Part shown: piece after piece, positions 15,575-26,805 of the stretch | Layout: the number at the start of each line of letters is the position of its first letter | Position numbering within the stretch: position 1 is the first letter of the stretch | Source: Chloroflexota bacterium | Lineage (GTDB): Bacteria > Chloroflexota > UBA11872 > UBA12225 | NCBI GenBank assembly: GCA_016199265.1 | Contig: JACQGX010000364.1 | Span: forward strand, 1 to 34,817 | DNA: 34,817 nt | Direction: 5' to 3' | Program-made: the position numbers and the translations under genes | Notes under the pieces: model-generated | Told to the model about the DNA's origin: nothing | Databases searched by the model: none | The model's input: the letters and a program-made list of their open reading frames with translations, nothing else

Positions 15575-17257
15575 GTGGCCAGCCTGAACGATCGCCCGGG
15601 CCTGAGAACGTCGCTCGGAAGCGTTCTCACGCGCCGGTTCTCGCAGCATCCGGAGCGTTATCTCGAGATCTTCCGCGTCCTGCGCAAGTACCAGCTCTAC
15701 CATCTCGCGACGCAGTTTGGCCTGAATCACCGGCACGACGACGCGGATGGAATCGTCGCGCTCGGGCGAGACGAAACGCACGGCGGTCGCCAGGGTCAGG
15801 ATGGCCTCAATGGTCACGCCGCCCGCGCCGGCCACGCCGCCTATGCGGATAGTCTCGCCAGCGCCCTGGAGGAGCTTGGCCCGTGCTTTATCAAGCTCGG
15901 CCAGCTCCTCAGCACGCGGCCCGACCTCCTGCCGCCGCCGTACATTACCGCGCTGTCGCGGCTCCAGGACCGGATCGCGCCGGTGCCGAGCGAACAGGTG
16001 ATCCAGATCGTCGAACAAGAATTGGGTGCGCCCGTCTCGGACCTCTTCCAATCGTTCGACCGCAGCCCCCTCGCCGCCGCATCGATTGCGCAGGTACACC
16101 GCGCGGTGTTGCCGAGCGGCGACGACGTGGTAGTCAAGGTGCAGCGGCCCGGTGTCCGCCGGCGCATCGAAATCGACCTCGAGGTGCTGCACGAAGTGGC
16201 GCACTTCTCGACCAACCACACCTCCATCGGCGCCCGCTTCGGCGCCGTGCAGATGGTGCGCGAGTTGGAGCACAGCCTGACTCAGGAGATCGACTTCCGG
16301 CAAGAGGCCGAAAACACACGGCTCATTAGCCGGCAGATCGCCGGATTCCCGCGGCTCACGACGCCGGCGGTGCACGACTCGTACACCACACGGCGCGTGC
16401 TCACCATGAGTCTCGTGCGTGGCCGGCACCTCGCCGCCCTCTCGCCGGACGAGTTGCGGACCTTCGATTCCCGCGCCATCGCCAAAGATCTCCTCGCCGC
16501 CTACCTCAAGCAGATCGCCATCGACGGTATCTTCCACTGCGATCCCCATCCCGGCAACATCCTCCTGGCCGACGACGGCCGGCTCGCGCTGATGGACTTT
16601 GGCATGGTCGGCCGCTTCGACGCCGGGCAGAAGGACAATATCATCCTCCTGCTTCTGGCCTTCGCCGAACGCCTCGGCCAGCGGGTGGCCGACACCTACC
16701 TGGACATGGTCGAGGTGCCAAAGGGCTTCGACCGGCGTGCGTTCGCCCAGGACATCGCCGCCCTCGTCAGCCGCTATCACGACATGAGCGGCGGGCGGAT
16801 GGCCCTGGGCACCGCGCTGTTGGACCTGACCAAGGTCGCCTCGGCCCACGGTACGCCCGTGCCGACGGCCATGACCCTGCTCGGCAAGACGATGCTCAAC
16901 CTCGACGGCGCGATCCGCGTGCTCTCGCCCGAGCTCGATCCCGTCGAGCTGATCCGCGACTACATGATGCAGGTGATGCAAGAGCGGGTCATGGCGCAGC
17001 TCTCACCCGGCCGGGTGTTTGCCTGGGTGCTCGACATGAAGCACCTCTTCGAGAACTCTCCCCGGCGTGCCGACATCATCCTCGACAAGCTGGCCAGCGA
17101 TCAGTTCGCCATTCGGCTGGAAGTCGACCGGCTGGACGAGGCGATGCGCAACCTGAACCGCGCCGCCGGCCGGCTCTCGCTCGGTATGATCGCCGGGTCG
17201 CTGATCATCGGCGGCGGCTACGTGCTCGGCTCGCTGCTCAAGTCGAAGAACCGGTGA
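15575..17257 (+). CDS. ABC1/AarF/UbiB family protein kinase-like protein
   Basis: GTG start after AAAGGAGG; LGPCFIKLGQLLSTRPDLLPPPYITALSRLQDR, SLAAASIAQVHRAVLPSGDDVVVKVQRPGV-type core, GIFHCDPHPGNILLADDGRLALMDFGMVGRFD. Confidence 0.92.
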   Translation: MASLNDRPGLRTSLGSVLTRRFSQHPERYLEIFRVLRKYQLYHLATQFGLNHRHDDADGIVALGRDETHGGRQGQDGLNGHAARAGHAAYADSLASALEELGPCFIKLGQLLSTRPDLLPPPYITALSRLQDRIAPVPSEQVIQIVEQELGAPVSDLFQSFDRSPLAAASIAQVHRAVLPSGDDVVVKVQRPGVRRRIEIDLEVLHEVAHFSTNHTSIGARFGAVQMVRELEHSLTQEIDFRQEAENTRLISRQIAGFPRLTTPAVHDSYTTRRVLTMSLVRGRHLAALSPDELRTFDSRAIAKDLLAAYLKQIAIDGIFHCDPHPGNILLADDGRLALMDFGMVGRFDAGQKDNIILLLLAFAERLGQRVADTYLDMVEVPKGFDRRAFAQDIAALVSRYHDMSGGRMALGTALLDLTKVASAHGTPVPTAMTLLGKTMLNLDGAIRVLSPELDPVELIRDYMMQVMQERVMAQLSPGRVFAWVLDMKHLFENSPRRADIILDKLASDQFAIRLEVDRLDEAMRNLNRAAGRLSLGMIAGSLIIGGGYVLGSLLKSKNR

Positions 17258-17372
17258 GGGATCCAGCCCCCTCTCGTTGGCGAGGATCAGTCCCCTCTCG
17301 CTTTGGTCGCCCCGCTGCTGGCGGGGAGCCCGGGTTAGGGTGAGGGCAGCCGCCAATAGCAGAGGCAGCAAC

Positions 17373-18971
17373 ATGCATCAAGCTCACAGCGCCTCGCTAG
17401 TGCTTGGGGCACCCGCTTCCGTGGAACGCCCCGCTCAACGCCCGCTCTTGCGTCTGGGCGGTTACGTCGCCTTGGCCAAGAGCGCCTGGATGGGCGTGGC
17501 CCAGGCGTCCGACATCCTCGAGCCACTGCGCCTACTCGTGCCGAGCTGGCGCTGGCGCCTGGCGGTTCCCCAACTCCGGCGAATTCACCTGGCCACGCTC
17601 CTAACGCGGGAGCTCACGATCGCCGAGGCCGCCTTCGTGCTGATGGCATCGTTCTTCCTCTCCGCGCTGCTTGGTGCCGTGCGGCAGGTGCTCTTCAACG
17701 CGCAGTTCGGCGCCGGCACCGAGGCCAACGCCTACTACGCGGCCTTCCGCCTGCCGGACACGCTCTTCAGCCTGATCGCCGGCGGCGCCCTCTCGAGCGC
17801 GATGATTCCTGTGCTGCTGAGCACCACGCGCGATGAGGGAGAACAGGCCGGCTGGCGGCTCGTGAATCTTGTCCTCACCACACTACTCGCCGTCTTCGCG
17901 CTGGTAGTGCTCCTCGGTGAGGTATTCACGCCGATCTTTATCATCGAGTTGCTCGCCCCCGGCTTTGACGCCGAGACGAGCCGGCTCACGGTGACGTTGA
18001 CCCGGATCATGCTGATCCAGCCGGTGATCCTAGCAGTGGGCAGCGTCGCCACGGCCGTGCTCAACAGCCGGAACCGGTTTGTGCTCACCGCGCTCTCGGT
18101 GGTCAGCCACAACGTCGCGCTCATCGCCGGTATCGGCGCGGCCGCCGCGTTCCCGGAGCTGGGCATCTATGGCCCCACTTTTGGCGTCATCGGCGGCGCG
18201 GTCTTACAGGCAGCAATCTTGTTACCGGGGTTGCTGAGCGGCGAGCTCCACTACCGGCCCGGATGGGATCTTGGCAACCCGCGCCTGCGTGAAGTGGTTC
18301 GCCTACTGATCCCCAACGGCCTCGCCGTCGGCGTCAACTACGCCGGATTCATCCTCGATACATCCTTCGCCTCCATGGCCTCGGAGCAAGCGGCCCTGCC
18401 CGCCATCACCAACGCGTGGCTGCTCGTCGGTCTCCCGATTGCGCTCCTGGGCCAAGCGGTCGGGCAGTCGGCGTTTCCCCGGCTCGCGGCACACGCGGCC
18501 GCACTGGAGTGGCATCACATGCGGCGCACGCTGCTCCAGGCATTGGGGGCCGGCGTCGCGCTGACCATTCCGGCGCTCGCCGGCCTGCTCGTACTCGGCC
18601 GCATAACCATTACTATCCTCTTCGAGCACGGAAAATTCGACGCCGCCGCCGGGTCGCTCACCTACGCCGTGCTGGTCCCCTACGCCGTGGGCCTGCCGTT
18701 CTACGTCGGCACCGAAGTGATCACCCGCGGCCTCATTGCGCTCCGCGACACGCGTACGCCACTCCTCACCAACACCGTCCAACTCGTCGGGCGCGGCGCG
18801 ATCATGGCGCTGCTCGTCGGCAGTCTCGGCGTGATCGCCATCCCCATCGCCTTCGCGGTCACCGCCTCGGCCGAAACGATCATGCTCGGCACCGTGCTGC
18901 TGTTCAAGCTGCGGCACGCGGGCCGGGCGGTAGAGAGCCGGATCGAGCCGGCCATGAACGTGGCATCCTAA
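17373..18971 (+). CDS. murJ: Lipid II flippase MurJ / MviN family
   Basis: ELTIAEAAFVLMASFFLSALLGAVRQVLFNAQFGAGTEANAYYAAFRLPDTLFSLIAGGALSSAMIPVLLST; FVLTALSVVSHNVALIAGIGAAAAF; multiple TM helices. Confidence 0.9.
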   Translation: MHQAHSASLVLGAPASVERPAQRPLLRLGGYVALAKSAWMGVAQASDILEPLRLLVPSWRWRLAVPQLRRIHLATLLTRELTIAEAAFVLMASFFLSALLGAVRQVLFNAQFGAGTEANAYYAAFRLPDTLFSLIAGGALSSAMIPVLLSTTRDEGEQAGWRLVNLVLTTLLAVFALVVLLGEVFTPIFIIELLAPGFDAETSRLTVTLTRIMLIQPVILAVGSVATAVLNSRNRFVLTALSVVSHNVALIAGIGAAAAFPELGIYGPTFGVIGGAVLQAAILLPGLLSGELHYRPGWDLGNPRLREVVRLLIPNGLAVGVNYAGFILDTSFASMASEQAALPAITNAWLLVGLPIALLGQAVGQSAFPRLAAHAAALEWHHMRRTLLQALGAGVALTIPALAGLLVLGRITITILFEHGKFDAAAGSLTYAVLVPYAVGLPFYVGTEVITRGLIALRDTRTPLLTNTVQLVGRGAIMALLVGSLGVIAIPIAFAVTASAETIMLGTVLLFKLRHAGRAVESRIEPAMNVAS

Positions 18972-19037
18972 AGCGCCGCCCGGGTCGCCGCGGCGTTTGA
19001 CCACATATTCATATTACGGATGAAAGGCAAACGATAG

Positions 19038-20435
19038 ATGAGTACAGAACTTTCAGCGGAACCGGCAGAACGCGGGACAGACGGAGTGGCTGGGCCGGCA
19101 ACTCCGCCAGGCGCCGATCAGCTCGTACCGACAAGCAACGGCCAGGTTACGACAGGCCAGACGAGCAAGGTGGGCAACGAGTACCACTTCGTGACCGAGT
19201 GGTGGGTAGAAGGCACGGTGGAGGAGGTCGCCGACATCATCGGCGACCCAGTCGGCCTGCCGCGCTGGTGGCCGTCGGTCTACCTGGACGTGCAGGAGTT
19301 CAAGCCGGGCGACGCCCACAACGTGGGGCGCGAGATCGCGCTCTACACCAAGGGCTGGCTGCCCTACACGCTGCGCTGGTGCTTCCGCGTGGTCGAAAAC
19401 CGGCATCCGTACGGCTTCACGATCGAGGCGTGGGGCGACTTCGTCGGGCGCGGGATCTGGACCTTTGAGCAGGCGGGACCGCTGGTCCACGTGACCTACG
19501 ATTGGCAGATCCGTGCCGACAAGCCGCTGCTGCGCCGGCTCTCGTTCCTGCTCAAGCCGGTGTTCGAGGCCAACCACCGCTGGGCGATGGCGAAGGGCGA
19601 GGAAAGCCTGCGGCTGGAGCTGGCCCGCCGGAGGGCCGCCACCCCCGAGGCGCGGGCCGCCATCCCAGCGCCGCCCGGTCCGACGACAACCTCGCCACTG
19701 CCGCTGGCGTTCGCCACTTTGGCCGCGCTCGCACTCGCAGCCGGCGCGGGCTACGCCGTCCTGTACCTCATCCGACGCCGGCTCAGACGAGGCAGGCCGC
19801 GGCAGTATCAGCAGGAGCATCAGGAACAGCAGCCGGCCCGGCAGACCCGGCAGACCCGGCGGTTTACGTTCGATCCAGACCGGATCGCGCATTTCGAGGC
19901 CGCCGGCTGGCGGGCATACTACGACCGCAACTGGCCGAAGCTATTCGGCCTGATCGCGCGGCTGTCCCGGGAGCAGTTCCACATGCCGTTCCCGGAGTCG
20001 CTCCTCGGTGCGTACTACATCGCGCGGGCGGCCGCCGCCTGGGCGCCGCAGCGGCACGACGCCCAGAGGGGGCAGCGCTATTACGAGCAGTTCTACCGGC
20101 TCGCTCGGCGCTACTCCGGCCTGACGTTCGATCCGGTACGCGTCGCCGAGCTGGAGCTGCGGTACAACGACGTGCACCGGCGTCTGGTGGGGCAGCCGGA
20201 CAAGCGCGAGTTCGTGCAGACGATGACCGACCTGCACAGCGCCACCTTCGGCATCCCCGCCCGGCTGGCCCGCCGGTCCGCCGAGCTGCGCGTTCGGGCG
20301 GCCAATGTCGTCGACCAGATTACCAGCCGGCAGTCACGCGACGTCGAGGCCGACTGGCGCCGGCTCGAAGACTACCTGCGCGCCTGCTACCGCTCCATCC
20401 GGCAGGCGCGCCGCGCCGCTCTGCCGGCCACGTAG
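19038..20435 (+). CDS. SRPBCC (polyketide cyclase/START-like) domain fused to TM segment and unassigned C-terminal helical domain
   Basis: N-terminal EYHFVTEWWVEGTVEEVADIIGDPVGLPRWWPSVYLDVQEFKPGD...; TM PLAFATLAALALAAGAGYAVLYLI; C-terminal RRFTFDPDRIAHFEAAGWRAYYDRNWPKLFGLIARLSREQFHMPFPESLLGAYYIARAAAAWAP... Confidence 0.78.
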   Translation: MSTELSAEPAERGTDGVAGPATPPGADQLVPTSNGQVTTGQTSKVGNEYHFVTEWWVEGTVEEVADIIGDPVGLPRWWPSVYLDVQEFKPGDAHNVGREIALYTKGWLPYTLRWCFRVVENRHPYGFTIEAWGDFVGRGIWTFEQAGPLVHVTYDWQIRADKPLLRRLSFLLKPVFEANHRWAMAKGEESLRLELARRRAATPEARAAIPAPPGPTTTSPLPLAFATLAALALAAGAGYAVLYLIRRRLRRGRPRQYQQEHQEQQPARQTRQTRRFTFDPDRIAHFEAAGWRAYYDRNWPKLFGLIARLSREQFHMPFPESLLGAYYIARAAAAWAPQRHDAQRGQRYYEQFYRLARRYSGLTFDPVRVAELELRYNDVHRRLVGQPDKREFVQTMTDLHSATFGIPARLARRSAELRVRAANVVDQITSRQSRDVEADWRRLEDYLRACYRSIRQARRAALPAT

Positions 20436-20710
20436 CACCGTGTACTTGATGCCGTAGAAGAAATCACGGGTTCGCCCGTGGCGATGCACGGCGTGTGGTG
20501 TTGGCGGGAGAGTCACAGCGACTGAGGGCGCTTCGGCGGTACGTTGAAGCGAGATTCCAGGTAACGTGGCACGTTGACGCTTCCATTCGTCATCGCCTTC
20601 GTCGCGCTGGCGTTGCTCACCGTGACCGTGCTTGCACGGCGCCCCTCGACCATTGGGCTACAATAGCGCGCGGCGGACTCCACGACGGACTCCAGAGAAA
20701 GAGCAGACTT

Positions 20711-22573
<1,863 letters not shown>

Positions 22574-22674
22574 GCCAATTCGTCGGCCGCGCAGTGCGGG
22601 CGATCTATGCCGTAGCGGCGAATGGCTTTGAGGTCAGCCACAGCCCCATCGTAGCATTGCTGTTAGCACGTGCC

Positions 22675-22701
22675 TTGAGCAAGGATGGGCAGAGCTACAA
22701 T
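22675..22701 (+). promoter_or_regulatory. Putative promoter for HicB-like gene
   Basis: TTGAGC - 15 nt - TACAAT (22696-22701); short spacer. Confidence 0.3.
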
Positions 22702-22750
22702 CCGTAAGAAGGGCTGCATCGTTCCGCAAACGGGCGCCGGTGAGCTGAGC

Positions 22751-22972
22751 GTGAAGAAGCTTGAAGACTACACCCTCGTGATTCGTCCCGACGACAACGG
22801 TACGTTCGTCGCCTATGTGCCCGCGATCGAGGGGTGCCATGCCTGGGGCAAGACCCACGAAGAGGCACGAGCCGAATTGGCCAACGTCTTCGACATGATC
22901 GCCGAAGAGTATGCGGAGGCGGAGCGGCCGCTCCCGTCCGATGTCGAGTTGACGGTGGCGCGCGCCAGCTAA
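22751..22972 (+). CDS. HicB-like antitoxin-fold protein (no HicA partner seen)
   Basis: VKKLEDYTLVIRPDDNGTFVAYVPAIEGCHAWGKTHEEARAELANVFDMIAEEYAEAERPLP: the YxxxxPDxxGxFxAxVPxxxGCxxxGxTxEEAxxN pattern of HicB N-terminal domains. ORF could start at 22685. Confidence 0.75.
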   Translation: MKKLEDYTLVIRPDDNGTFVAYVPAIEGCHAWGKTHEEARAELANVFDMIAEEYAEAERPLPSDVELTVARAS

Positions 22973-22983
22973 GGCAAAAGATC

Positions 22984-23847
22984 TTGAGCACGTCGCACCG
23001 CTTGCGCGACCGCCTCGTGCTGGCGCTCTTCCCAGCACTTGTGGCGTACGTTATCGTGCTCGTGGGCCTCATGTGGATGGAATCGCGCCTCATCTACTTT
23101 CCGGCGGCGCACCATGTGGCGCTACCGGAACATTACGGGCTCAAGGCCGAGGAACTGTGGCTGCGCGCCGACGACGGCGTGCGGCTGCACGGCTGGTACA
23201 TACGGGGCATCGGCGAGCGCGCGCTCGTGTGGTTCCACGGCAACGCGGGCAACGTCAGCCACCGCTTGGAGAACGCCAAGCGCCTCGTCGACTGGTTCGG
23301 CCTGGATATCGTCCTGGTGGACTACCGCGGGTATGGGCGGAGCGAGGGTGTGCCCAGTGAGGCCGGCCTCTACGCCGACGGGCGCGCCATGTACCAGGCC
23401 GCCCGAGACCGCGGGTTTGCGCCCGAACGCATTGTGCTCCTTGGCCGCTCGCTGGGCGCCGCCGTGGCGCTGGAGGTCGCGCTCGATCACGCGTGCGCCG
23501 GTGTGGTGCTGGAGACGCCGTTCCTGTCGGTGCCGGCGCTGGCGCGCGTGCACTACCCGATTGTCCCCACCTTCCTCGTCCGCACCCAGTTCGACAGCGG
23601 GCGCAAGATTGCGCGGCTGCGCGTTCCCAAGCTGATCGTGCAGGCCGAGCGCGACGAGATCGTGCCGATCGCCCACTCCGAGCGGCTCTTCGACCTGGCG
23701 CCCGAGCCTAAGCGCTTCTACGTCCTCCCCGGCGCCACACACAACGCCATCTACGACATGTCAGACCCAGGCTACGTCGCCGCCTGGCGCAGTTTCCTGG
23801 CCAGCCTGCCCGGTGCAGCGCCGCATGACGGCCTTGTCGCGCGGTAG
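22984..23847 (+). CDS. Membrane-anchored alpha/beta hydrolase
   Basis: N-terminal TM, VWFHGNAGNVSHRLENAKRLVDWFGLDIVLVDYRGYGRSEGVPSEAGLYADGRAMYQAA...IVLLGRSLGAAVALEVALDH. Confidence 0.85.
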   Translation: MSTSHRLRDRLVLALFPALVAYVIVLVGLMWMESRLIYFPAAHHVALPEHYGLKAEELWLRADDGVRLHGWYIRGIGERALVWFHGNAGNVSHRLENAKRLVDWFGLDIVLVDYRGYGRSEGVPSEAGLYADGRAMYQAARDRGFAPERIVLLGRSLGAAVALEVALDHACAGVVLETPFLSVPALARVHYPIVPTFLVRTQFDSGRKIARLRVPKLIVQAERDEIVPIAHSERLFDLAPEPKRFYVLPGATHNAIYDMSDPGYVAAWRSFLASLPGAAPHDGLVAR

Positions 23848-23857
23848 CATTACGGCC

Positions 23858-25090
23858 ATGACAGAGCGAAGCACGACCAGCACCTCCGGCATGATCATCC
23901 GCGTTGCCCAGCGGCCGGAAGACGGCGACGTCTGTGGCACCGACAACCGCGCGCTCCAGGCGGCCGTCGATTACGTTGCCCGGATGGGCGGCGGGGCGGT
24001 CTTTGTCGGCCCTGGCACGTACCTGATGCACGACTCGCTGCACCTGCGCTCCGGCGTCACGGTGCGCGGCAGCGGCGCGGAGACGGTGCTGCGCAAGTGC
24101 GACGCCGCCGTCAGCCGGCTGGTGCTCGACGGTGACTACGGCGAGGAGCAGATCACCGTCGCCGACGCCACCGGCTTCGCTCCGGGCATGGGCGTCGTCA
24201 TCTGGGACGACCGCTCGGGCGGCTTCCACACCACCGTCACCACCATTCTCGCGGGACCGCTGGATCCCACCGTTCCTGAAGAAGATCTCGGGTTTACGTT
24301 TCGCGTCGGCGGGCCGATGCAGGCCGACTATCTGGTGTCGCGAAACGCGACAGCGGCGACCGTCTTCCCGGTGATCAGCGGCCGCTACGTCGAAGGTGTA
24401 CGCATTGAGCACCTGACGATCGACGGCAACCGCGAGCGTAACGTCGGGCTCAACGGCTGCCGCGGCGGCGGCATCTACCTCTATCGCGGGCACGGCACCA
24501 TCATTGCCGACTGCGTTGTGCGTGACTACCACGGCGATGGCATCAGCTTTCAGCAATCGCACGGCGTCCACGTCGAGCGCTGCGAGGTCTCCGGCTGCGC
24601 CCAACTCGGTATCCACCCCGGCTCCGGCAGCCAGCGCCCCGTGATCGTCGACTGCTACAGTCACCATAACGGCACGATCGGCCTCTTCCTCTGCTGGCGC
24701 GTGCGCCACGGCCGCTTCGAGCGCAACCGTCTCGAGGCCAACGGCCGCATCGGCATCTCGATCGGCCACAAGGACACCGACAACCTCTTTGTCGAAAACG
24801 TATCCGTCGACAACGGCCGCTACGGCGTGTACTTCCGCGACGAGCCGGCGCCGATGGCCGGACACCGGAACCGCTTCGTCCGCTGCACCATCGCCGGCAA
24901 CGGCGTAGAGGCGCCTGAAGGCGAAGACGCCGAGGTGCGCGTCGACGGCGAGACGACCGGCACCGTCTTCGAAGATTGCCACATCGGCTCTACCGCAAGC
25001 GCGCCCGGCGAGTCCCACGTATTGGGCAACGGACTCCCGCGCGGTATCGTCCTCGGTCCAAAGGCAGAAGCGCCGACGTTCACGCACTAA
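23858..25090 (+). CDS. Right-handed parallel beta-helix repeat protein
   Basis: DNRALQAAVDYVARMGGGAVFVGPGTYLMHDSLHLRSGVTVRGSGAETVLRK; repeated IxIxxNxV-type coils (GTIIADCVVRDYHGDGISFQQSHGVHVERCEVSGCAQLGIHPGSGSQRPVIVDCYSHHNGTIGLFLCW). Confidence 0.85.
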   Translation: MTERSTTSTSGMIIRVAQRPEDGDVCGTDNRALQAAVDYVARMGGGAVFVGPGTYLMHDSLHLRSGVTVRGSGAETVLRKCDAAVSRLVLDGDYGEEQITVADATGFAPGMGVVIWDDRSGGFHTTVTTILAGPLDPTVPEEDLGFTFRVGGPMQADYLVSRNATAATVFPVISGRYVEGVRIEHLTIDGNRERNVGLNGCRGGGIYLYRGHGTIIADCVVRDYHGDGISFQQSHGVHVERCEVSGCAQLGIHPGSGSQRPVIVDCYSHHNGTIGLFLCWRVRHGRFERNRLEANGRIGISIGHKDTDNLFVENVSVDNGRYGVYFRDEPAPMAGHRNRFVRCTIAGNGVEAPEGEDAEVRVDGETTGTVFEDCHIGSTASAPGESHVLGNGLPRGIVLGPKAEAPTFTH

Positions 25091-25117
25091 AGAGGGCCGA
25101 ACAAGAGTACCTCACGC

Positions 25118-25145
25118 CCTTCGACGCGTTCAGGGCAAGCGGGAC
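25118..25145. repeat. Half-copy of the dispersed palindromic element
   Basis: GCCCTTCGACGCGTTCAGGGCAAGCGGG resembles one arm of 3805-3856 (GCCCTTCGACAGGCTCAGGGCGAGCG). Confidence 0.55.
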
Positions 25146-25242
25146 GACGAGGGCTACAATAGGCGTGTCCAGCAATGTACCGGCACCCCCGGCCACGGAC
25201 ACAGATGCGGGCACAGCCAGAGCACAACGGGAGAACAGAGCG

Positions 25243-26736
25243 GTGAACATCGTCCTGATCGTGATCGACACCTTGCGCTACGACTACGTCGGCGCCAACA
25301 GCAACGCGCGACTCCACCCGCCAGCCGCCCCTATCCCGCGAACGCCGAACCTGGACCGCCTCGCGCGGAGCTCGTGGAACTTCCACCACGCGTTCTCGGC
25401 GAGCTATCCCACCATTCCCCAGCGCACCGACGTGATGACGGGCCGGTACGGCGCACCGTTCCACCGCTGGAAGCCGCTCGACTGCGACAAACTGACCATC
25501 CCGGGCGCGCTGGCGGCGCTCGGGTACTGTACACAGCTTATCCACGACACGCCGCACCTGGTCAACGGCGGCCACCGCTTCGACTTCCCCTTCCACGCCT
25601 GGACCCCGGTCCGCGGCGCCGAGGTGGACCGCGCCTGGATCAGCGACACCTGGGCGCACCTACCCAACTGGCGCCTCGATCCTATGTTCGACATGCTCCC
25701 ACGAGACGACGAGACCGTCCTGCGACGAGGCTGGAACACGGGAGCCGGCTACGTACACACCAATCGCGGCCGGACACGCGAAGAGGACTGGAACGTCGCC
25801 AAGCTCTTCACCACGGCATCCCGATTTCTGAAAGACAACACCCGGCGCGACAACTTCTTCCTGTGGATCGACTGCTTCGACCCGCACGAGCCGTGGGACT
25901 CGCCGCCGGAATTCGTGCGGCTGTATGACCAGACGCCGGGCTACGACGGCAAACTCGACCCGCGCTCGTTCGGCCAGGGACGGAACCATCCGGAGATCTC
26001 GCCCAGCGCGGTGGAGCACCTCAAGGCGCAATACGCTGCCAAGGTGACGTTCATGGATAAGTGGCTGGGCGCGTTTCTCGACACGCTGGAGGAGACCGGC
26101 CTGGCCGAGCGGACGGCGGTCGTTCTCACGGCGGATCACGGCACCAACGTGGGTGACCGAGATGGCCGGCACTTCGGCAAGTCGGTGCCGCCGCGGGCGA
26201 ACGAGGCGCACGTGCCGCTGCTGGTGCGCGTCCCCGGCGCCGGCGCGGGTGAGAGCGACCGGATCGTGCAGCCGCAGGACCTCTTCGCCACGGTCCTGGC
26301 GATCGCCGGTGGCGAGCCGCCGGAAGGCGCCGAGTCGTTCGACGTGCTGACGCTCGCCCGGGAGGACGGGCCAGAGCGACGGCGCCTCGCGCTCTGCGGC
26401 CGCTCGGTCGACGGCTGGCAGCAACGCCCCGATGGCGTCCTTTTCTCGGCGCTGGACAAGGAGTCGTGCTTGGGCGTGGCCGCCCGGCCGGAGGCGTGCG
26501 AGCTGCGGCGGCTGCATGCGGACGAGAACGTGGCCGCGCAGCATCCGGACGTCGTCGAGCGGCTGCGCGCCACGGCGCTCGAGGAGATTGGCCGGCGGGG
26601 ACTCGACCCGGCGCTGCTGGAGTGGCTCGGGAGCGAGGGCCGGTTGCCGTTCCCGACAGAGTATCGCTCAACCGACGCCCATCCGGCGCCGCCCGGCTGG
26701 CGCACCTACTTCCAGAACCTCTACCACGGCGAGTAG
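25243..26736 (+). CDS. Sulfatase-fold (alkaline phosphatase superfamily) protein with Thr at nucleophile position
   Basis: VNIVLIVIDTLRYDYVGA...TPNLDRLARSSWNFHHAFSASYPTIPQRTDVMTGRYGAP; VVLTADHGTNVGDRDGRHFGK. Confidence 0.88.
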   Translation: MNIVLIVIDTLRYDYVGANSNARLHPPAAPIPRTPNLDRLARSSWNFHHAFSASYPTIPQRTDVMTGRYGAPFHRWKPLDCDKLTIPGALAALGYCTQLIHDTPHLVNGGHRFDFPFHAWTPVRGAEVDRAWISDTWAHLPNWRLDPMFDMLPRDDETVLRRGWNTGAGYVHTNRGRTREEDWNVAKLFTTASRFLKDNTRRDNFFLWIDCFDPHEPWDSPPEFVRLYDQTPGYDGKLDPRSFGQGRNHPEISPSAVEHLKAQYAAKVTFMDKWLGAFLDTLEETGLAERTAVVLTADHGTNVGDRDGRHFGKSVPPRANEAHVPLLVRVPGAGAGESDRIVQPQDLFATVLAIAGGEPPEGAESFDVLTLAREDGPERRRLALCGRSVDGWQQRPDGVLFSALDKESCLGVAARPEACELRRLHADENVAAQHPDVVERLRATALEEIGRRGLDPALLEWLGSEGRLPFPTEYRSTDAHPAPPGWRTYFQNLYHGE

Positions 26737-26805
26737 CCGGGCACCTGGACACTGCTGCACGCGTCCCATCTTGTTGATCCTGCCGTAGCTGAGGAGGGCA
26801 GACTC

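Noticed and set aside
15410-16981. 523-aa antisense ORF opposite the AarF-like gene
   Set aside because: Shadow ORF; no domain-like segments; plus strand has the HCDPHPGNILL kinase motif.
20465-20480. CACGGG-TTCG-CCCGTG hairpin after the SRPBCC gene as an intrinsic terminator
   Set aside because: Short 6-bp stem and no T-run; could be chance in GC-rich DNA.
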